Assembly (NCBI GenBank): GCA_900549665.1
Contig: URPH01000024.1
Coordinates: 1 to 42,935, forward strand
DNA length: 42,935 nucleotides
Direction of reading: 5' to 3'
Source of the DNA: an uncultured Lachnospiraceae bacterium
GTDB lineage: Bacteria; Bacillota; Clostridia; Lachnospirales; Lachnospiraceae
The translations under genes were made by a program, and so were the position numbers. Position 1 is the stretch's first letter; each line of letters begins with the position of its first letter. This document shows positions 34,033-41,583 of this stretch, in pieces. The notes under the pieces are model-generated. The model saw only the letters and a list, made by a program, of their open reading frames with translations. It had not been told where the DNA came from and did no database searches.

Positions 34033-34953
34033 TTAGAATATATCCAGCATATTGTCCAGATAGACTGCCTCTCTTACATGCACGTGGTATGCGGGCTTTA
34101 CCATATAATAAAGTAAAAATTCCAAAATCAGCGCACTGCCAAGACCACGGCCCTCTATCTTGAAATTGGCAAAGCCTCCGGGCAAATAAATATCCCGGAT
34201 ATCATCAACACTGATAAAGCCCGGATTTTCCATTGCCTTTGAAAAACGATACCCCTCTCCGGCATCCGGTGCCTTACAGACATGCTCCGGCCCGCCTTCG
34301 CCAAGGTTTTTACGGCTGACCGCTTCATAACACGCTTTCCGGTCTCTGCATCCGAAAAAGCAGCATTCATTACATAAAAATTCGACCTTGTCCTTTTGCG
34401 GTTGCGAAAGCATACTCCACTTGTCAAATACCTTGTTTAAGCGGAAATCCGGTACAACATAACGAAATTCATCCCGGTTTATTTCATCCAGAAGCACCTT
34501 AAATTCGGTCAGCACCTTGGTTGTTGAGGAAACACAATAAAGCCCCGGATATTTCTTTTGAAGATATTGGAGCAATAAATCCGAATGCACGATCACACCG
34601 TTTTCCATCCCTTTTTCCTCAAATAACGCACAAAGAGCATTGCATCTTTTGTCAGATAAATGCTCTTTTTTTAACAGGGAATTGCTGAATGTCAGCCGGG
34701 CTGAGATTCCATATTCCTGCATAAATGCCAAAACATCCTCCGGATCAGCAGTTCCGTTTTCCACCCGGCCGCCACCCCAGATACAATCCAAGGGAGCACC
34801 ATAAATTGATCCGATATCACACCAGTCATAAAAATACTCGCTATGATTCCGGTACAATGGCAGAAATATACTGTATAACTCATAAAACTCAAACAATCCC
34901 GGAAGATGATAATGTGCAGTGATATTCTGTTGTCTTTTTGTCTGATCCGTCAT
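34033..34953 (-). CDS. Conserved Cys-rich protein, U32-peptidase-like, function unknown
   Basis: 306 residues. A TIM-barrel-like order is seen: LTFSNSLLKKEHL, GVIVHSDLLLQYL, VVPDFRLNKVFDKW, then a cysteine region LCNECCFFGCRDRKACYE with a later HVCKAP, and finally FKIEGRGLGSALILEFLLYYM. Five cysteines within about 25 residues suggest a metal or Fe-S site, as in U32-type proteins such as UbiU. The U32 link is inference. I recall close relatives among Lachnospiraceae, all uncharacterised. The ribosome binding site is weak. Confidence 0.7.
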   Translation of the reverse strand: MTDQTKRQQNITAHYHLPGLFEFYELYSIFLPLYRNHSEYFYDWCDIGSIYGAPLDCIWGGGRVENGTADPEDVLAFMQEYGISARLTFSNSLLKKEHLSDKRCNALCALFEEKGMENGVIVHSDLLLQYLQKKYPGLYCVSSTTKVLTEFKVLLDEINRDEFRYVVPDFRLNKVFDKWSMLSQPQKDKVEFLCNECCFFGCRDRKACYEAVSRKNLGEGGPEHVCKAPDAGEGYRFSKAMENPGFISVDDIRDIYLPGGFANFKIEGRGLGSALILEFLLYYMVKPAYHVHVREAVYLDNMLDIF

Positions 34954-34979
34954 GAAATTACCTATTAGAAAAAGATGCT

Positions 34980-35660
34980 CTAAATATCATGAAATATTCC
35001 GATCTTATTTTTAATTCTCTGCATCTCATTATCTGTTTCGATCACTGCCTGTGCAGACAAAAGCAGCTCTTTGCTGATCTCCTCATATCCCGGCAGATCC
35101 TCAATCCCTTTTTTGTAACGAAGCTGATGCTCCAGCGTTGCCCAGAAATCCATTCCATTGGTACGGATCTGCAGCTCCACCCGCATAGGTGTTTTGCCCT
35201 TGGAAAAGAAAACCGGGATTTCCACGATCATATGATAACTGCGGTAGCCGTTTGGCTTGGGATTTTTGATATAGTCTTTGATCTTGATGACCTTGATATC
35301 ATCCTGTTCGGCAATCAGATTGGCAATGGTATATATATCGTCAATAAACGCGCATACGACGCGGACACCGGCCACATCGTTTAACTGCTCCTGGATATTT
35401 TCGGCTGTAAACTCGTAGCCCAGCTTTTGCAGTTTATTGTATATACTCTGGGGATTTTTGATCCTTGTCTTAATAAAAGAGATCGGGTTTCTCTTATTTT
35501 CTACCGAAAACTCATCGTCCAGCACTTCCAGCTTGGTCTGTACCTCTCTGATGGCACAACGATACATCATCATCAGATCGCCGAATTTGGCTGCATTATT
35601 GATAAAAATCTGTGAATCCGGGGTATCCAGCCATGTCTGCTTTTTTTCTTCCTGTATCAT
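34980..35660 (-). CDS. Small alarmone synthetase (GTP pyrophosphokinase, RelQ/SAS type)
   Basis: 226 residues from the ATG at 35660, with AAAGGA six bases upstream. It has only the synthetase domain: FIKTRIKNPQSIYNKL, LNDVAGVRVVCAFIDDIY, YIKNPKPNGYRSYHMIVEIP, VELQIRTNGMDFWATLEHQL. It lacks the hydrolase, TGS and ACT domains of Rel. It should make (p)ppGpp from ATP and GDP/GTP under stress. Its start lies directly on the end of an alpha/beta-hydrolase remnant. Confidence 0.92.
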   Translation of the reverse strand: MIQEEKKQTWLDTPDSQIFINNAAKFGDLMMMYRCAIREVQTKLEVLDDEFSVENKRNPISFIKTRIKNPQSIYNKLQKLGYEFTAENIQEQLNDVAGVRVVCAFIDDIYTIANLIAEQDDIKVIKIKDYIKNPKPNGYRSYHMIVEIPVFFSKGKTPMRVELQIRTNGMDFWATLEHQLRYKKGIEDLPGYEEISKELLLSAQAVIETDNEMQRIKNKIGIFHDI

Positions 35661-35661
35661 A

Positions 35662-35799
35662 TTAAATCCTTTCATCCATATATGCTGCCGTTTTTTGCAT
35701 GATATCGCTTAAGATCTCAAGATCCTTTTCAACACATCCCGTTTCCATAGAATGATTGGCATTTTCTGTAATGTACAAAGGCAGACTTCTTTTTTGTTT
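35662..35799 (-). pseudogene. C-terminal remnant of an alpha/beta hydrolase
   Basis: An open frame of 45 codons without a start ends at 35662. It reads LPLYITENANHSMETG, then VEKDLEILSDIMQKTAAY. NANHSLETGD-x-x-x-D is the region of the catalytic His in a common family of short alpha/beta hydrolases (from memory). The nucleophile part is gone and a TGA precedes the fragment. It lies between the DUF2007-like gene and the alarmone synthetase. Confidence 0.6.
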
Positions 35800-35814
35800 T
35801 CATATCTTCCTCTT

Positions 35815-36048
35815 TTAAGATATCAATGCTTTTGCATGATCAAAGTCTTTATTTGGGACAAAAAGATCGTATGCAACCTGATACTCCGGCAGCTGTCCGA
35901 TCGTCCCTGTCATCTGATTGGAATTGTGTGACTTTGTCAGCGTCTTGATCCCCTTTTCTTCCAAGATCTTTGCCTTTTCTTTCACGGTCTCCGCAGAAAA
36001 ACCGGAAAATACACAACGGTGTGTAAAATGGTAAAAAATGTCGCTCAT
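35815..36048 (-). CDS. Small protein, DUF2007-like
   Basis: 77 residues with AGGAGG well placed. It contains FSGFSAETVKEKAKILEEKG, an alpha-beta pattern, and YDLFVPNKDFDHAKALIS at the end, which fits putative signal-transducing proteins of the DUF2007 group. The match is weak. The gene ends 15 bp before the hydrolase remnant, so the pair may mark an old rearrangement. Confidence 0.55.
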   Translation of the reverse strand: MSDIFYHFTHRCVFSGFSAETVKEKAKILEEKGIKTLTKSHNSNQMTGTIGQLPEYQVAYDLFVPNKDFDHAKALIS

Positions 36049-36073
36049 ATTATGGTCCTCCTATCTCAAAATA

Positions 36074-36472
36074 TCAACATTTGGGAATCTGTCCGTCAAC
36101 GTACAGAATATGATTTGTCAGCCATTCAGTGAGGTATTCCAAAATGCCCATTATCTGCTCATCCTGATCTTCTACCTCATCATTGTGCCGCTGCATAAAC
36201 TCGTCCAATTTATTGACAAACTCCTGATGCTGCATTTTTTGTGTAAATAGTTTTTTATATTGAATCGATTCCATATAGGCCTCTTCATCTGCAAAATGCT
36301 TGATCGTGTAATCACGCAGATTTTCCAGTATGGTATCAATTCTGTCATATTTATCCGGCGTAAATTCATCATGAAGCAGTTCATAGGCTTCATCCGCATA
36401 TTTAAAAAGCTGCTTATGCTCCTCATCAATCATGTCTATGCCGATATAATATTCATCTTTCATTTCATACAT
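36074..36472 (-). CDS. Bacteriohemerythrin
   Basis: 132-residue four-helix bundle that carries a di-iron O2 site. Ligand candidates are H19 (DEEHKQLF), H59 and E63 (KHFADEEAYM), H82 (MQHQEFV), H121 and D126 (HILYVD). The His four residues before H82 in the usual HxxxH motif is Gln78 here. It has a very strong AGGAGG site. A role in oxygen sensing or scavenging fits an anaerobe. Confidence 0.9.
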   Translation of the reverse strand: MYEMKDEYYIGIDMIDEEHKQLFKYADEAYELLHDEFTPDKYDRIDTILENLRDYTIKHFADEEAYMESIQYKKLFTQKMQHQEFVNKLDEFMQRHNDEVEDQDEQIMGILEYLTEWLTNHILYVDGQIPKC

Positions 36473-36508
36473 AAAATAACCTCCTTGACGGTATTATTGT
36501 TTTAATAT

Positions 36509-36688
36509 CTACATAAAACTTTTCACATAATCCTCTGATTTGTCCAGATCCTCTGCTATCTCTTTAACAGTCTTTCCTTTTTCCAGCCATTTGAAGATAA
36601 GGACTTTATCTCGATGTTGCTCACCTTCGGTTTTACCAATTTTTCTTCCCTGTTCATACTTCTGGTCCATCTTCATTTCAATCGTCAT
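36509..36688 (-). CDS. Candidate intragenic small ORF within rpn (RpnS-like)
   Basis: Inside the rpn gene and in the same frame, an ATG at 36688 is preceded by GGAGGG at 36697-36702, eight bases away, an excellent site. It would give a separate 59-residue protein with the C-terminal helical part only (MTIEMKMDQKYEQGRK to the end). In enterobacterial rpn genes, a short in-frame product of the same kind blocks the toxic nuclease. Whether this start is used here is inference. Confidence 0.5.
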   Translation of the reverse strand: MTIEMKMDQKYEQGRKIGKTEGEQHRDKVLIFKWLEKGKTVKEIAEDLDKSEDYVKSFM

Positions 36689-37357
36689 ATAGTTCTCCCT
36701 CCAGTCATCATCTTCCCTTATAAGCTCTACCTGATCCTGTATATTTCTGGTATAAGGGTCTGTCGGTTTACCGGTTTTGAAATAATCAAGCAGCTTTGCC
36801 GTTTCCTCGTCAATACCTTCCCTGTTTCCATATATATTTACAAAATAGGTATGTCTCTTGTCATCCAGAATAAGCTCTTTATTCTCTTCACAAATGGTTG
36901 AAAAGCTGTAAATACTTTTATTATCCTTAAATGGGTCGTACGTACAGATAAATATAACAACAGACTGTTTCAGATTAAAGTATTTCTGTCCGGCCCGGAT
37001 CTGATAGCTGTCCATCTCACTGTGATAATACCGTGTCCTCAAATGCAGATCTTCCTCCTCGGTTGTCTGCATTTCAATGTCATAAGCATTGCCATCACTA
37101 TCCTTAGCATAAATATCAATGCGGATACCTTTTCCAAGAAAGGTGCCTTTGATCGTCTTTTGTGCCTCTACAATCTTAATCTCAACAATCCTGATCCTAA
37201 GAATACGCTGGAGCAGCTCCCTACACCTTTCCGGATCCCTGAATACTGTACCAAACATAAAATCATTGGTAATGCCGATTTCATTGAAATTGATTGTCTC
37301 TGTTTTGCCACTTGGCAGTTCTTTTCCCTGCAAAGCAATCCTGTGTCTTTGTGCCAT
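36509..37357 (-). CDS. Rpn-family PD-(D/E)XK nuclease / putative transposase
   Basis: 282 residues with AGGAGG before the ATG. It begins with the family motif NDFMFGTVFRDPERC, and the nuclease core has RIDIYAKDSDGNAYDIEMQ, the D...ExQ form of PD-(D/E)XK. The C-terminal 60 residues form an EQGRKIGKTEGE helix and a helix-turn-helix-like end VKEIAEDLDKSEDYVKSF. Rpn proteins cleave DNA and act in recombination and phage defence. The gene carries a second start site inside it (see the next entry). It is an accessory gene in an AT-rich neighbourhood. Confidence 0.88.
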   Translation of the reverse strand: MAQRHRIALQGKELPSGKTETINFNEIGITNDFMFGTVFRDPERCRELLQRILRIRIVEIKIVEAQKTIKGTFLGKGIRIDIYAKDSDGNAYDIEMQTTEEEDLHLRTRYYHSEMDSYQIRAGQKYFNLKQSVVIFICTYDPFKDNKSIYSFSTICEENKELILDDKRHTYFVNIYGNREGIDEETAKLLDYFKTGKPTDPYTRNIQDQVELIREDDDWRENYMTIEMKMDQKYEQGRKIGKTEGEQHRDKVLIFKWLEKGKTVKEIAEDLDKSEDYVKSFM

Positions 37358-37711
37358 ACAGCCTCCTCTTTTGGGAGACCTTCTATTTTGCGTGACAATA
37401 TGTCTGTTGTCTTAACAATATACCTGTCATCACAATGGCATGTTATATATGTCATACAATTTAAAACCTCCCTGCTATTCATTTGTTTGTGGAATTTAAG
37501 CAGTGAAGTTTTTAGAATATTTAGAATTTTAAATAGAAAATGGGATGGCAGAACCATCCCATATAAAATATGATTTTGACTTTCTGCTTGCACTCAGTTT
37601 AACATAGATAACTGATGCAGGCAACTGTAAATAAATTAGAATACTGCAGGTTCAGCCCTTATACTTTCTATTACCAACAAAAATTATTAATACTCCTTCT
37701 TTAATAAAACA
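37358..37711. other. 354-bp gap between rpn and the DUF6273-like gene
   Basis: AT-rich. Apart from the hairpin at 37540-37562, no convincing gene is seen; long frames here overlap rpn in other frames. Confidence 0.5.
37540..37562 (-). terminator. Hairpin terminator after the DUF6273-like gene
   Basis: ATGGGATGG and CCATCCCAT form a perfect 9-bp stem with a 5-nt loop. The minus strand continues TTTTCTATTT, so it likely ends the DUF6273-like transcript, 150 bp after its stop. Confidence 0.65.
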
Positions 37712-38644
37712 TCATTCAGGGTCTACAACATCATCTGTATTTAATGAGACCCAGATTGCTGGTCTAAAACCATTCCATAAACTACATGAACTACAAGCCT
37801 CTCCCCAAATAACTACCTTTGTATATGGAAAGCAGGGATCATCCGTCGTTGTACGCAATGCCCAACCAGTTGTCACATATGTACAGCAGAGATGTTCCCT
37901 TGGAACAATCACATCCCCCTCCATCCATACGTCTCCCATCATATTATTCGGAATCAGCATATTAATTATATCTTCACATCTATACACCAGCCTATCCTCA
38001 TCAGAATCAAAATATTTTTCTGCCTCCTCAAGGGAAAGCAGGAAAACATAATCCTCTGTATCAGCCCCTGTTCCTCCATATGCATTTTTTTCATTTTTTA
38101 TCTTTGATTTTAAAATTGATGATTTTTCACGATCATTAAAAACCTTATTATAAAATGTATGGTTTAACCAGTCTCTAAAGTCACTGGTTTCCCAATTAAC
38201 CATTCCATATTTATCACCGGTTATAACATCACCATCTCTTTCCAAAGCATCATCACTAATATCCATCTCTTCCCACTTTAACGCATACCTTGATATCAAC
38301 AGTGCTTTATCCTCCTGTATATCCAGTATTCTCCATTCTATCGGATCTTCTGTATCTTCATATCTTCCCATGAAGACTGTTCTATATTCTTCGACATCAA
38401 TAATACCCTGTTGTTTAAATATTTTTATTAATAAATCCTCTCCATTTATATTTGTAGCAAATTTTCTTCTCTTTGGTCGATCCGGCTGAGGCTTTGGTGG
38501 ATATAATGGTGTTTCCGAATCCTCCGGCTGCATTGGTAATACCGGCATATCAGGCTCTTTAGGGAGTAATTTTATTTTACTATCATATTCAGGTTTGTTC
38601 AGGGCACTTAACCTGCTTTCCAGCATTGTAATCTGATTGGACAA
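37712..38644 (-). CDS. DUF6273-like protein, probably 5'-truncated
   Basis: 310 residues from a TTG at 38644. The N-terminal part has a short coiled coil (QITMLESRLSALNK) and a Pro-rich linker. The rest matches the DUF6273 pattern seen in surface or regulatory proteins of gut Firmicutes: WRILDIQEDKALLISRYAL, WETSDFRDWLNHTFYN, DYVFLLSLEEAEKYF and GFRPAIWVSL. The open frame goes on upstream to 38692 (ELSGLNGWFTRKRKEE) with no ATG, and the next 50 bases lead to the dispersed repeat. I infer a lost N-terminal (possibly zinc-ribbon) part. Translation from TTG is possible, since AAAGGA lies nearby. Confidence 0.65.
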   Translation of the reverse strand: MSNQITMLESRLSALNKPEYDSKIKLLPKEPDMPVLPMQPEDSETPLYPPKPQPDRPKRRKFATNINGEDLLIKIFKQQGIIDVEEYRTVFMGRYEDTEDPIEWRILDIQEDKALLISRYALKWEEMDISDDALERDGDVITGDKYGMVNWETSDFRDWLNHTFYNKVFNDREKSSILKSKIKNEKNAYGGTGADTEDYVFLLSLEEAEKYFDSDEDRLVYRCEDIINMLIPNNMMGDVWMEGDVIVPREHLCCTYVTTGWALRTTTDDPCFPYTKVVIWGEACSSCSLWNGFRPAIWVSLNTDDVVDPE

Positions 38645-38743
38645 TTCTTCTTTCCTTTTTCTGGTAAACCACCCATTTAAGCCAGATAATTCCTATTTCT
38701 TATTTGCTAAAAGCCTTATCGTGCAAGCACGAACGACTTTTAA

Positions 38744-38767
38744 ACCTTTTGACCCTGATATCATATT
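38744..38767. repeat. 24-bp dispersed repeat, copy 2
   Basis: Identical to 16273-16296. Next to it lies a small palindrome CGTGCAAGCACG (38720-38731). The copy lies between the truncated DUF6273-like gene and the tRNA unit. Confidence 0.8.
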
Positions 38768-38782
38768 ATGTTTAAATGTCAA

Positions 38783-38812
38783 TAAAAAAAGACTTGCATC
38801 ATACAAGTCTTT
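38783..38812 (-). terminator. Terminator of the tRNA-Gly unit
   Basis: AAAGACTTG and CAAGTCTTT pair (38788-38812) and a long T-run follows on the minus strand. Confidence 0.85.
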
Positions 38813-38823
38813 CAAAATAAAAA

Positions 38824-38895
<72 letters not shown>

Positions 38896-38899
38896 ATGT

Positions 38900-38923
38900 C
38901 TTGTCCGTTTGCTCACGGACAAG
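38900..38923 (-). promoter_or_regulatory. 5'-leader hairpin of the tRNA precursor
   Basis: CTTGTCCGT and ACGGACAAG form a perfect 9-bp stem with a 6-nt loop, placed between the promoter and the tRNA 5' end, only four bases away from the tRNA. Confidence 0.65.
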
Positions 38924-38927
38924 TACT

Positions 38928-38956
38928 AATATAGCAAATCTTTTTCAGATTGTCAA
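38928..38956 (-). promoter_or_regulatory. Promoter of tRNA-Gly
   Basis: TTGACA (38951-38956) and TATATT (38928-38933) on the minus strand, with a 17-bp spacer. Confidence 0.85.
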
Positions 38957-39026
38957 TCATATTTTTCATAAAAATTTACAGATTTTCTTTTCAGATTTTA
39001 ACTTTGTTTCTTGATTATTTGACCTT

Positions 39027-40415
39027 CTACTGTGATTCCATCGCGCTGTAATTAACCGCTGACGCATATTTTACACGGTAAATTCTACGGATAGATTCAT
39101 CAATCCGCTCTTCAGTGATCTCACCACTGTTTACAGCATCCAGAATACCATTGTAAGCCTTTTGGAAATTGCCGGGCGAAACAAGCATGTCACATCCGGC
39201 CTTGATTGCCATAACTGCCGCATCCGCATGCTTATAATGCTGGATCAACGAGTTGGTATTCATGTAGTCTGTCAGAATAATTCCATCATACCCCAGATCA
39301 TTGCGCAGCATATCTGTTACCACAGATGATGAAAGACATGCAGGCACATCCGTCGTGATCGGTTTATATGCGATCTGCGAAACCATGATAAAGTCTGCAC
39401 CGCTGTTGATGGCATCTTTGTAAATCGGATACTCTTTTTCCTTGATATCATCGGCCGTTCGTGACGAAACCGGACGTGTACCGGAGGGCGATGATGTGAT
39501 ATCTCCATATCCCGGGAAATACTGGATCGCTGTCCGTATGCCCTGATCCTCTTGTCCATGGATGGCATTTCTGACCATACCTCTGACAGTTTCCGGGTCA
39601 CTTCCATATGACTGCCCGGACGTATAACCATTCTCTGAATATGCAATATCCGCTACCGGACCGAAAACCGTATCAAATCCATAACGGTTGAGCAAGGTAC
39701 CGATTGCAATACCGGCCGTATATGCACCACTGTTGTCTCCGCTTTCAGTAATTTCCTTAGGAGAGGTTATCACACCCTCTGAAATCCCGGATTTGACAAA
39801 CGGGCTGTCCGAACCACCATGCTCCTCAACTGCAATAAAAATATTGTTGGATGAAAATGCTTTCAGATTAAAAATCAATTCACTAAGCTGACTGTCATTT
39901 TCCATGTTGTTTTCATCCAGTAAAAGACCTCCAACCGGATAATTATTCAGAGCCTCATTTACTTTGCTTCCGGCTACCGTCAGATGATTGTCATTGGTCA
40001 GCTGTCCCGGTGTTACAAAAAACAGGCCGGCAACTTTTTGCTCCAATGTCATATTGGAAATATAAGTATCGATTGTGGCATCCAGTGCTGCCAGCCTTTC
40101 TTCATCCGAAAGCTCTGTTGTCTCTTCTGCCACTGTATCTTCCGACACCGTATCCTCGGATATTGTTTCCTCTATCTCAGGCTCCTCGACAACCTCCGGA
40201 GTCTCAATCACAACCGGCTCCGTATTTTCTTCCACAACAGGCTCCGGTTCCACATTCCGGTGAGCAAGCTTATAAATGCCCAATCCACCAAGACCCAGCA
40301 ACGCGACAACAGCTACAATTACAACTGCCATCAAGGTGTAAGCCTGTTTTTGTGCTTTTTTTCGATTGTGCTTTCGCAACTCTTCCTTTGATAGATTATA
40401 TTTATCTTTTTTCAA
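39027..40415 (-). CDS. GH3-like membrane-anchored protein, catalytic motifs degenerate
   Basis: 462 residues from a TTG at 40415, directly after the proX stop and with GAGGAGGA at good spacing. It has a basic tail, one transmembrane helix (about 27-50), an acidic Glu/Thr/Pro-rich linker, then a GH3 N-terminal barrel like NagZ. NagZ usually has KHFPGHGDT-x-x-DSH; here the motif reads QYFPGYGDITSSPSG, so the sugar-binding Lys/His and the acid/base Asp-His pair are missing. The nucleophile region reads ILTDYMNTNSL and may keep its Asp. It is probably a binding protein or has altered chemistry. Confidence 0.85.
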   Translation of the reverse strand: MKKDKYNLSKEELRKHNRKKAQKQAYTLMAVVIVAVVALLGLGGLGIYKLAHRNVEPEPVVEENTEPVVIETPEVVEEPEIEETISEDTVSEDTVAEETTELSDEERLAALDATIDTYISNMTLEQKVAGLFFVTPGQLTNDNHLTVAGSKVNEALNNYPVGGLLLDENNMENDSQLSELIFNLKAFSSNNIFIAVEEHGGSDSPFVKSGISEGVITSPKEITESGDNSGAYTAGIAIGTLLNRYGFDTVFGPVADIAYSENGYTSGQSYGSDPETVRGMVRNAIHGQEDQGIRTAIQYFPGYGDITSSPSGTRPVSSRTADDIKEKEYPIYKDAINSGADFIMVSQIAYKPITTDVPACLSSSVVTDMLRNDLGYDGIILTDYMNTNSLIQHYKHADAAVMAIKAGCDMLVSPGNFQKAYNGILDAVNSGEITEERIDESIRRIYRVKYASAVNYSAMESQ

Positions 40416-40973
40416 CTAACAGTCCTCCTCAGCATAATCCGGCAAATCAACAATAATTGCCTCATGATGTACTGCCGGCAAAAATTTTTCCATAACATCG
40501 GATGTCTTCATCCTCAGACTGGATGTATTTACGCAGGGATGGCATCCCAAAATCTCACTTTCCACAACCGGACGGTCAATTAAAAGCTGTACTTGATTTT
40601 CTGTATCATTCATCAGTCCCATAATAGAAACCGCTCCCGGCTTGATATCCAGATATTTTTCCATATATTCCTCAGATGCAAAAGACAACCGCGCACTTTG
40701 TATCTGCGCTGACAGATCCTTGGTCTTGAAAACCTTATCCCCGGGCATCATCAAAAGATAAAACTTTGTCTTCTGACGGTTGCACAAAAAAAGATTTTTG
40801 CAGATAACACACTCTAAAATACGATCGATCTCCCTGCATGCTTCCATTGTATCCGCATGCTCATGATCCGTTCTTTCATATTCAATCCCCAGCTTGTCCA
40901 ACAGATCATAGACCCTGATCTCTTTTTCCAACCTGCCAGTCTCATCCTGAGGTCTTCCTTTCAAAAGTTCCAT
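40416..40973 (-). CDS. ProX/YbaK-type prolyl-tRNA editing protein
   Basis: 185-residue YbaK fold that hydrolyses mischarged aminoacyl-tRNA, typically Ala-tRNA-Pro. Family motifs include EYERTDHEHADTMEACREID, VICKNLFLCNRQKTKFYLL, GDKVFKTKDLS, LSFASEEYMEKYL and PGAVSIMGLMND. The end is followed without a gap by the TTG start of the GH3-like gene, so the two are coupled. It has its own promoter. Confidence 0.92.
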   Translation of the reverse strand: MELLKGRPQDETGRLEKEIRVYDLLDKLGIEYERTDHEHADTMEACREIDRILECVICKNLFLCNRQKTKFYLLMMPGDKVFKTKDLSAQIQSARLSFASEEYMEKYLDIKPGAVSIMGLMNDTENQVQLLIDRPVVESEILGCHPCVNTSSLRMKTSDVMEKFLPAVHHEAIIVDLPDYAEEDC

Positions 40974-41019
40974 GATGACCCTTTCACCTCGTCTATGTCA
41001 TAAAATTTTACTTACGCAT

Positions 41020-41049
41020 ATCATATCACAATTAATTCGTACATGTAAA
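41020..41049 (-). promoter_or_regulatory. Promoter of the proX / GH3-like unit
   Basis: TTTACA (41044-41049) and TATGAT (41020-41025) on the minus strand, with an 18-bp spacer. Confidence 0.6.
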
Positions 41050-41079
41050 ATATAATTGCAGTTATTTCCACACAAACTA

Positions 41080-41117
41080 AAAGCAGATGCCGAACAAATA
41101 TCTTCAGCATCTGCTTT
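41080..41117 (-). terminator. Terminator of the candidate RNA
   Basis: AAAGCAGATGC (41080-41090) and GCATCTGCTTT (41107-41117) form an 11-bp stem. The minus strand continues TTTTAGTTTG. Confidence 0.7.
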
Positions 41118-41350
41118 ACGATGTAGGCTTCAAAATTCCGCCTTCCTTTCTGATCTTCTTCTCTTTCCATCCACTTTTTGTGCCGTTGCACGGTAGCAAG
41201 TTGATTATTTATCTTTTGTATCTTGCTCTTTTATCCAATGTACTCAATTCAGATCTTGTCTTTAGTTCCTTTAAACTGTACACTCATCAGTTAGGTGGAC
41301 CGTACCTCTCTTTCATTAGGATATCTATGTGAAAGTTTTATCTTGTGTAT
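41080..41350 (-). ncRNA. Candidate non-coding RNA of about 270 nt (unrecognised)
   Basis: A consensus promoter lies directly upstream and a hairpin terminator at the end. The minus strand in between has no ORF with a proper site over more than about 25 codons. It is purine-rich, with a small stem CCGT-GCA-ACGG near the middle. Short frames read ELKTRSELSTLDKRARYKR, and in another frame RHKKWMEREEDQKGRRNFEA. A decayed small basic protein is therefore the alternative. I recognise no known RNA family. Confidence 0.5.
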
Positions 41351-41356
41351 GAGTTA

Positions 41357-41385
41357 AGTATATATAATTGTCTGACATTTGTCAA
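41357..41385 (-). promoter_or_regulatory. Strong promoter of the candidate RNA
   Basis: TTGACA (41380-41385) and TATACT (41357-41362) on the minus strand with a 17-bp spacer. Both hexamers match or nearly match the consensus. Confidence 0.85.
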
Positions 41386-41583
41386 CACTATTTTTTAATT
41401 TTCTTATATTTTCTTTTAAATTGTTTATTTTTTTAAATTTTGCATCATTTTTCCGCTTTATTTGCATATTTACAGCATATTTTTCCAAATTTTCTATCAC
41501 TTGGCTCATACTCTTCATTCATCCATCTCTATATAAACATTTCCTTTGGCTTGGTTCCTGAATAGGTGTTACAATTTTACGCC
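41386..41583. other. AT-rich spacer
   Basis: Very T-rich on the plus strand. No gene, hairpin or repeat copy can be supported in it. Confidence 0.5.

Noticed and set aside
37168..37593. 141-codon minus-strand ORF over the start of rpn
   Set aside because: It overlaps rpn in another frame and has no site or motif; rpn itself is well supported.
41250..41310. A CTGATGAG segment in the candidate RNA as a hammerhead ribozyme
   Set aside because: The core needs a GAAA after stem II and a closing stem III; neither is present at the right distance.
41087..41332. Plus-strand ORF of 81 codons over the candidate RNA
   Set aside because: It has no ribosome binding site, begins inside a terminator stem, and its hydrophobic composition only reflects T-rich sequence.
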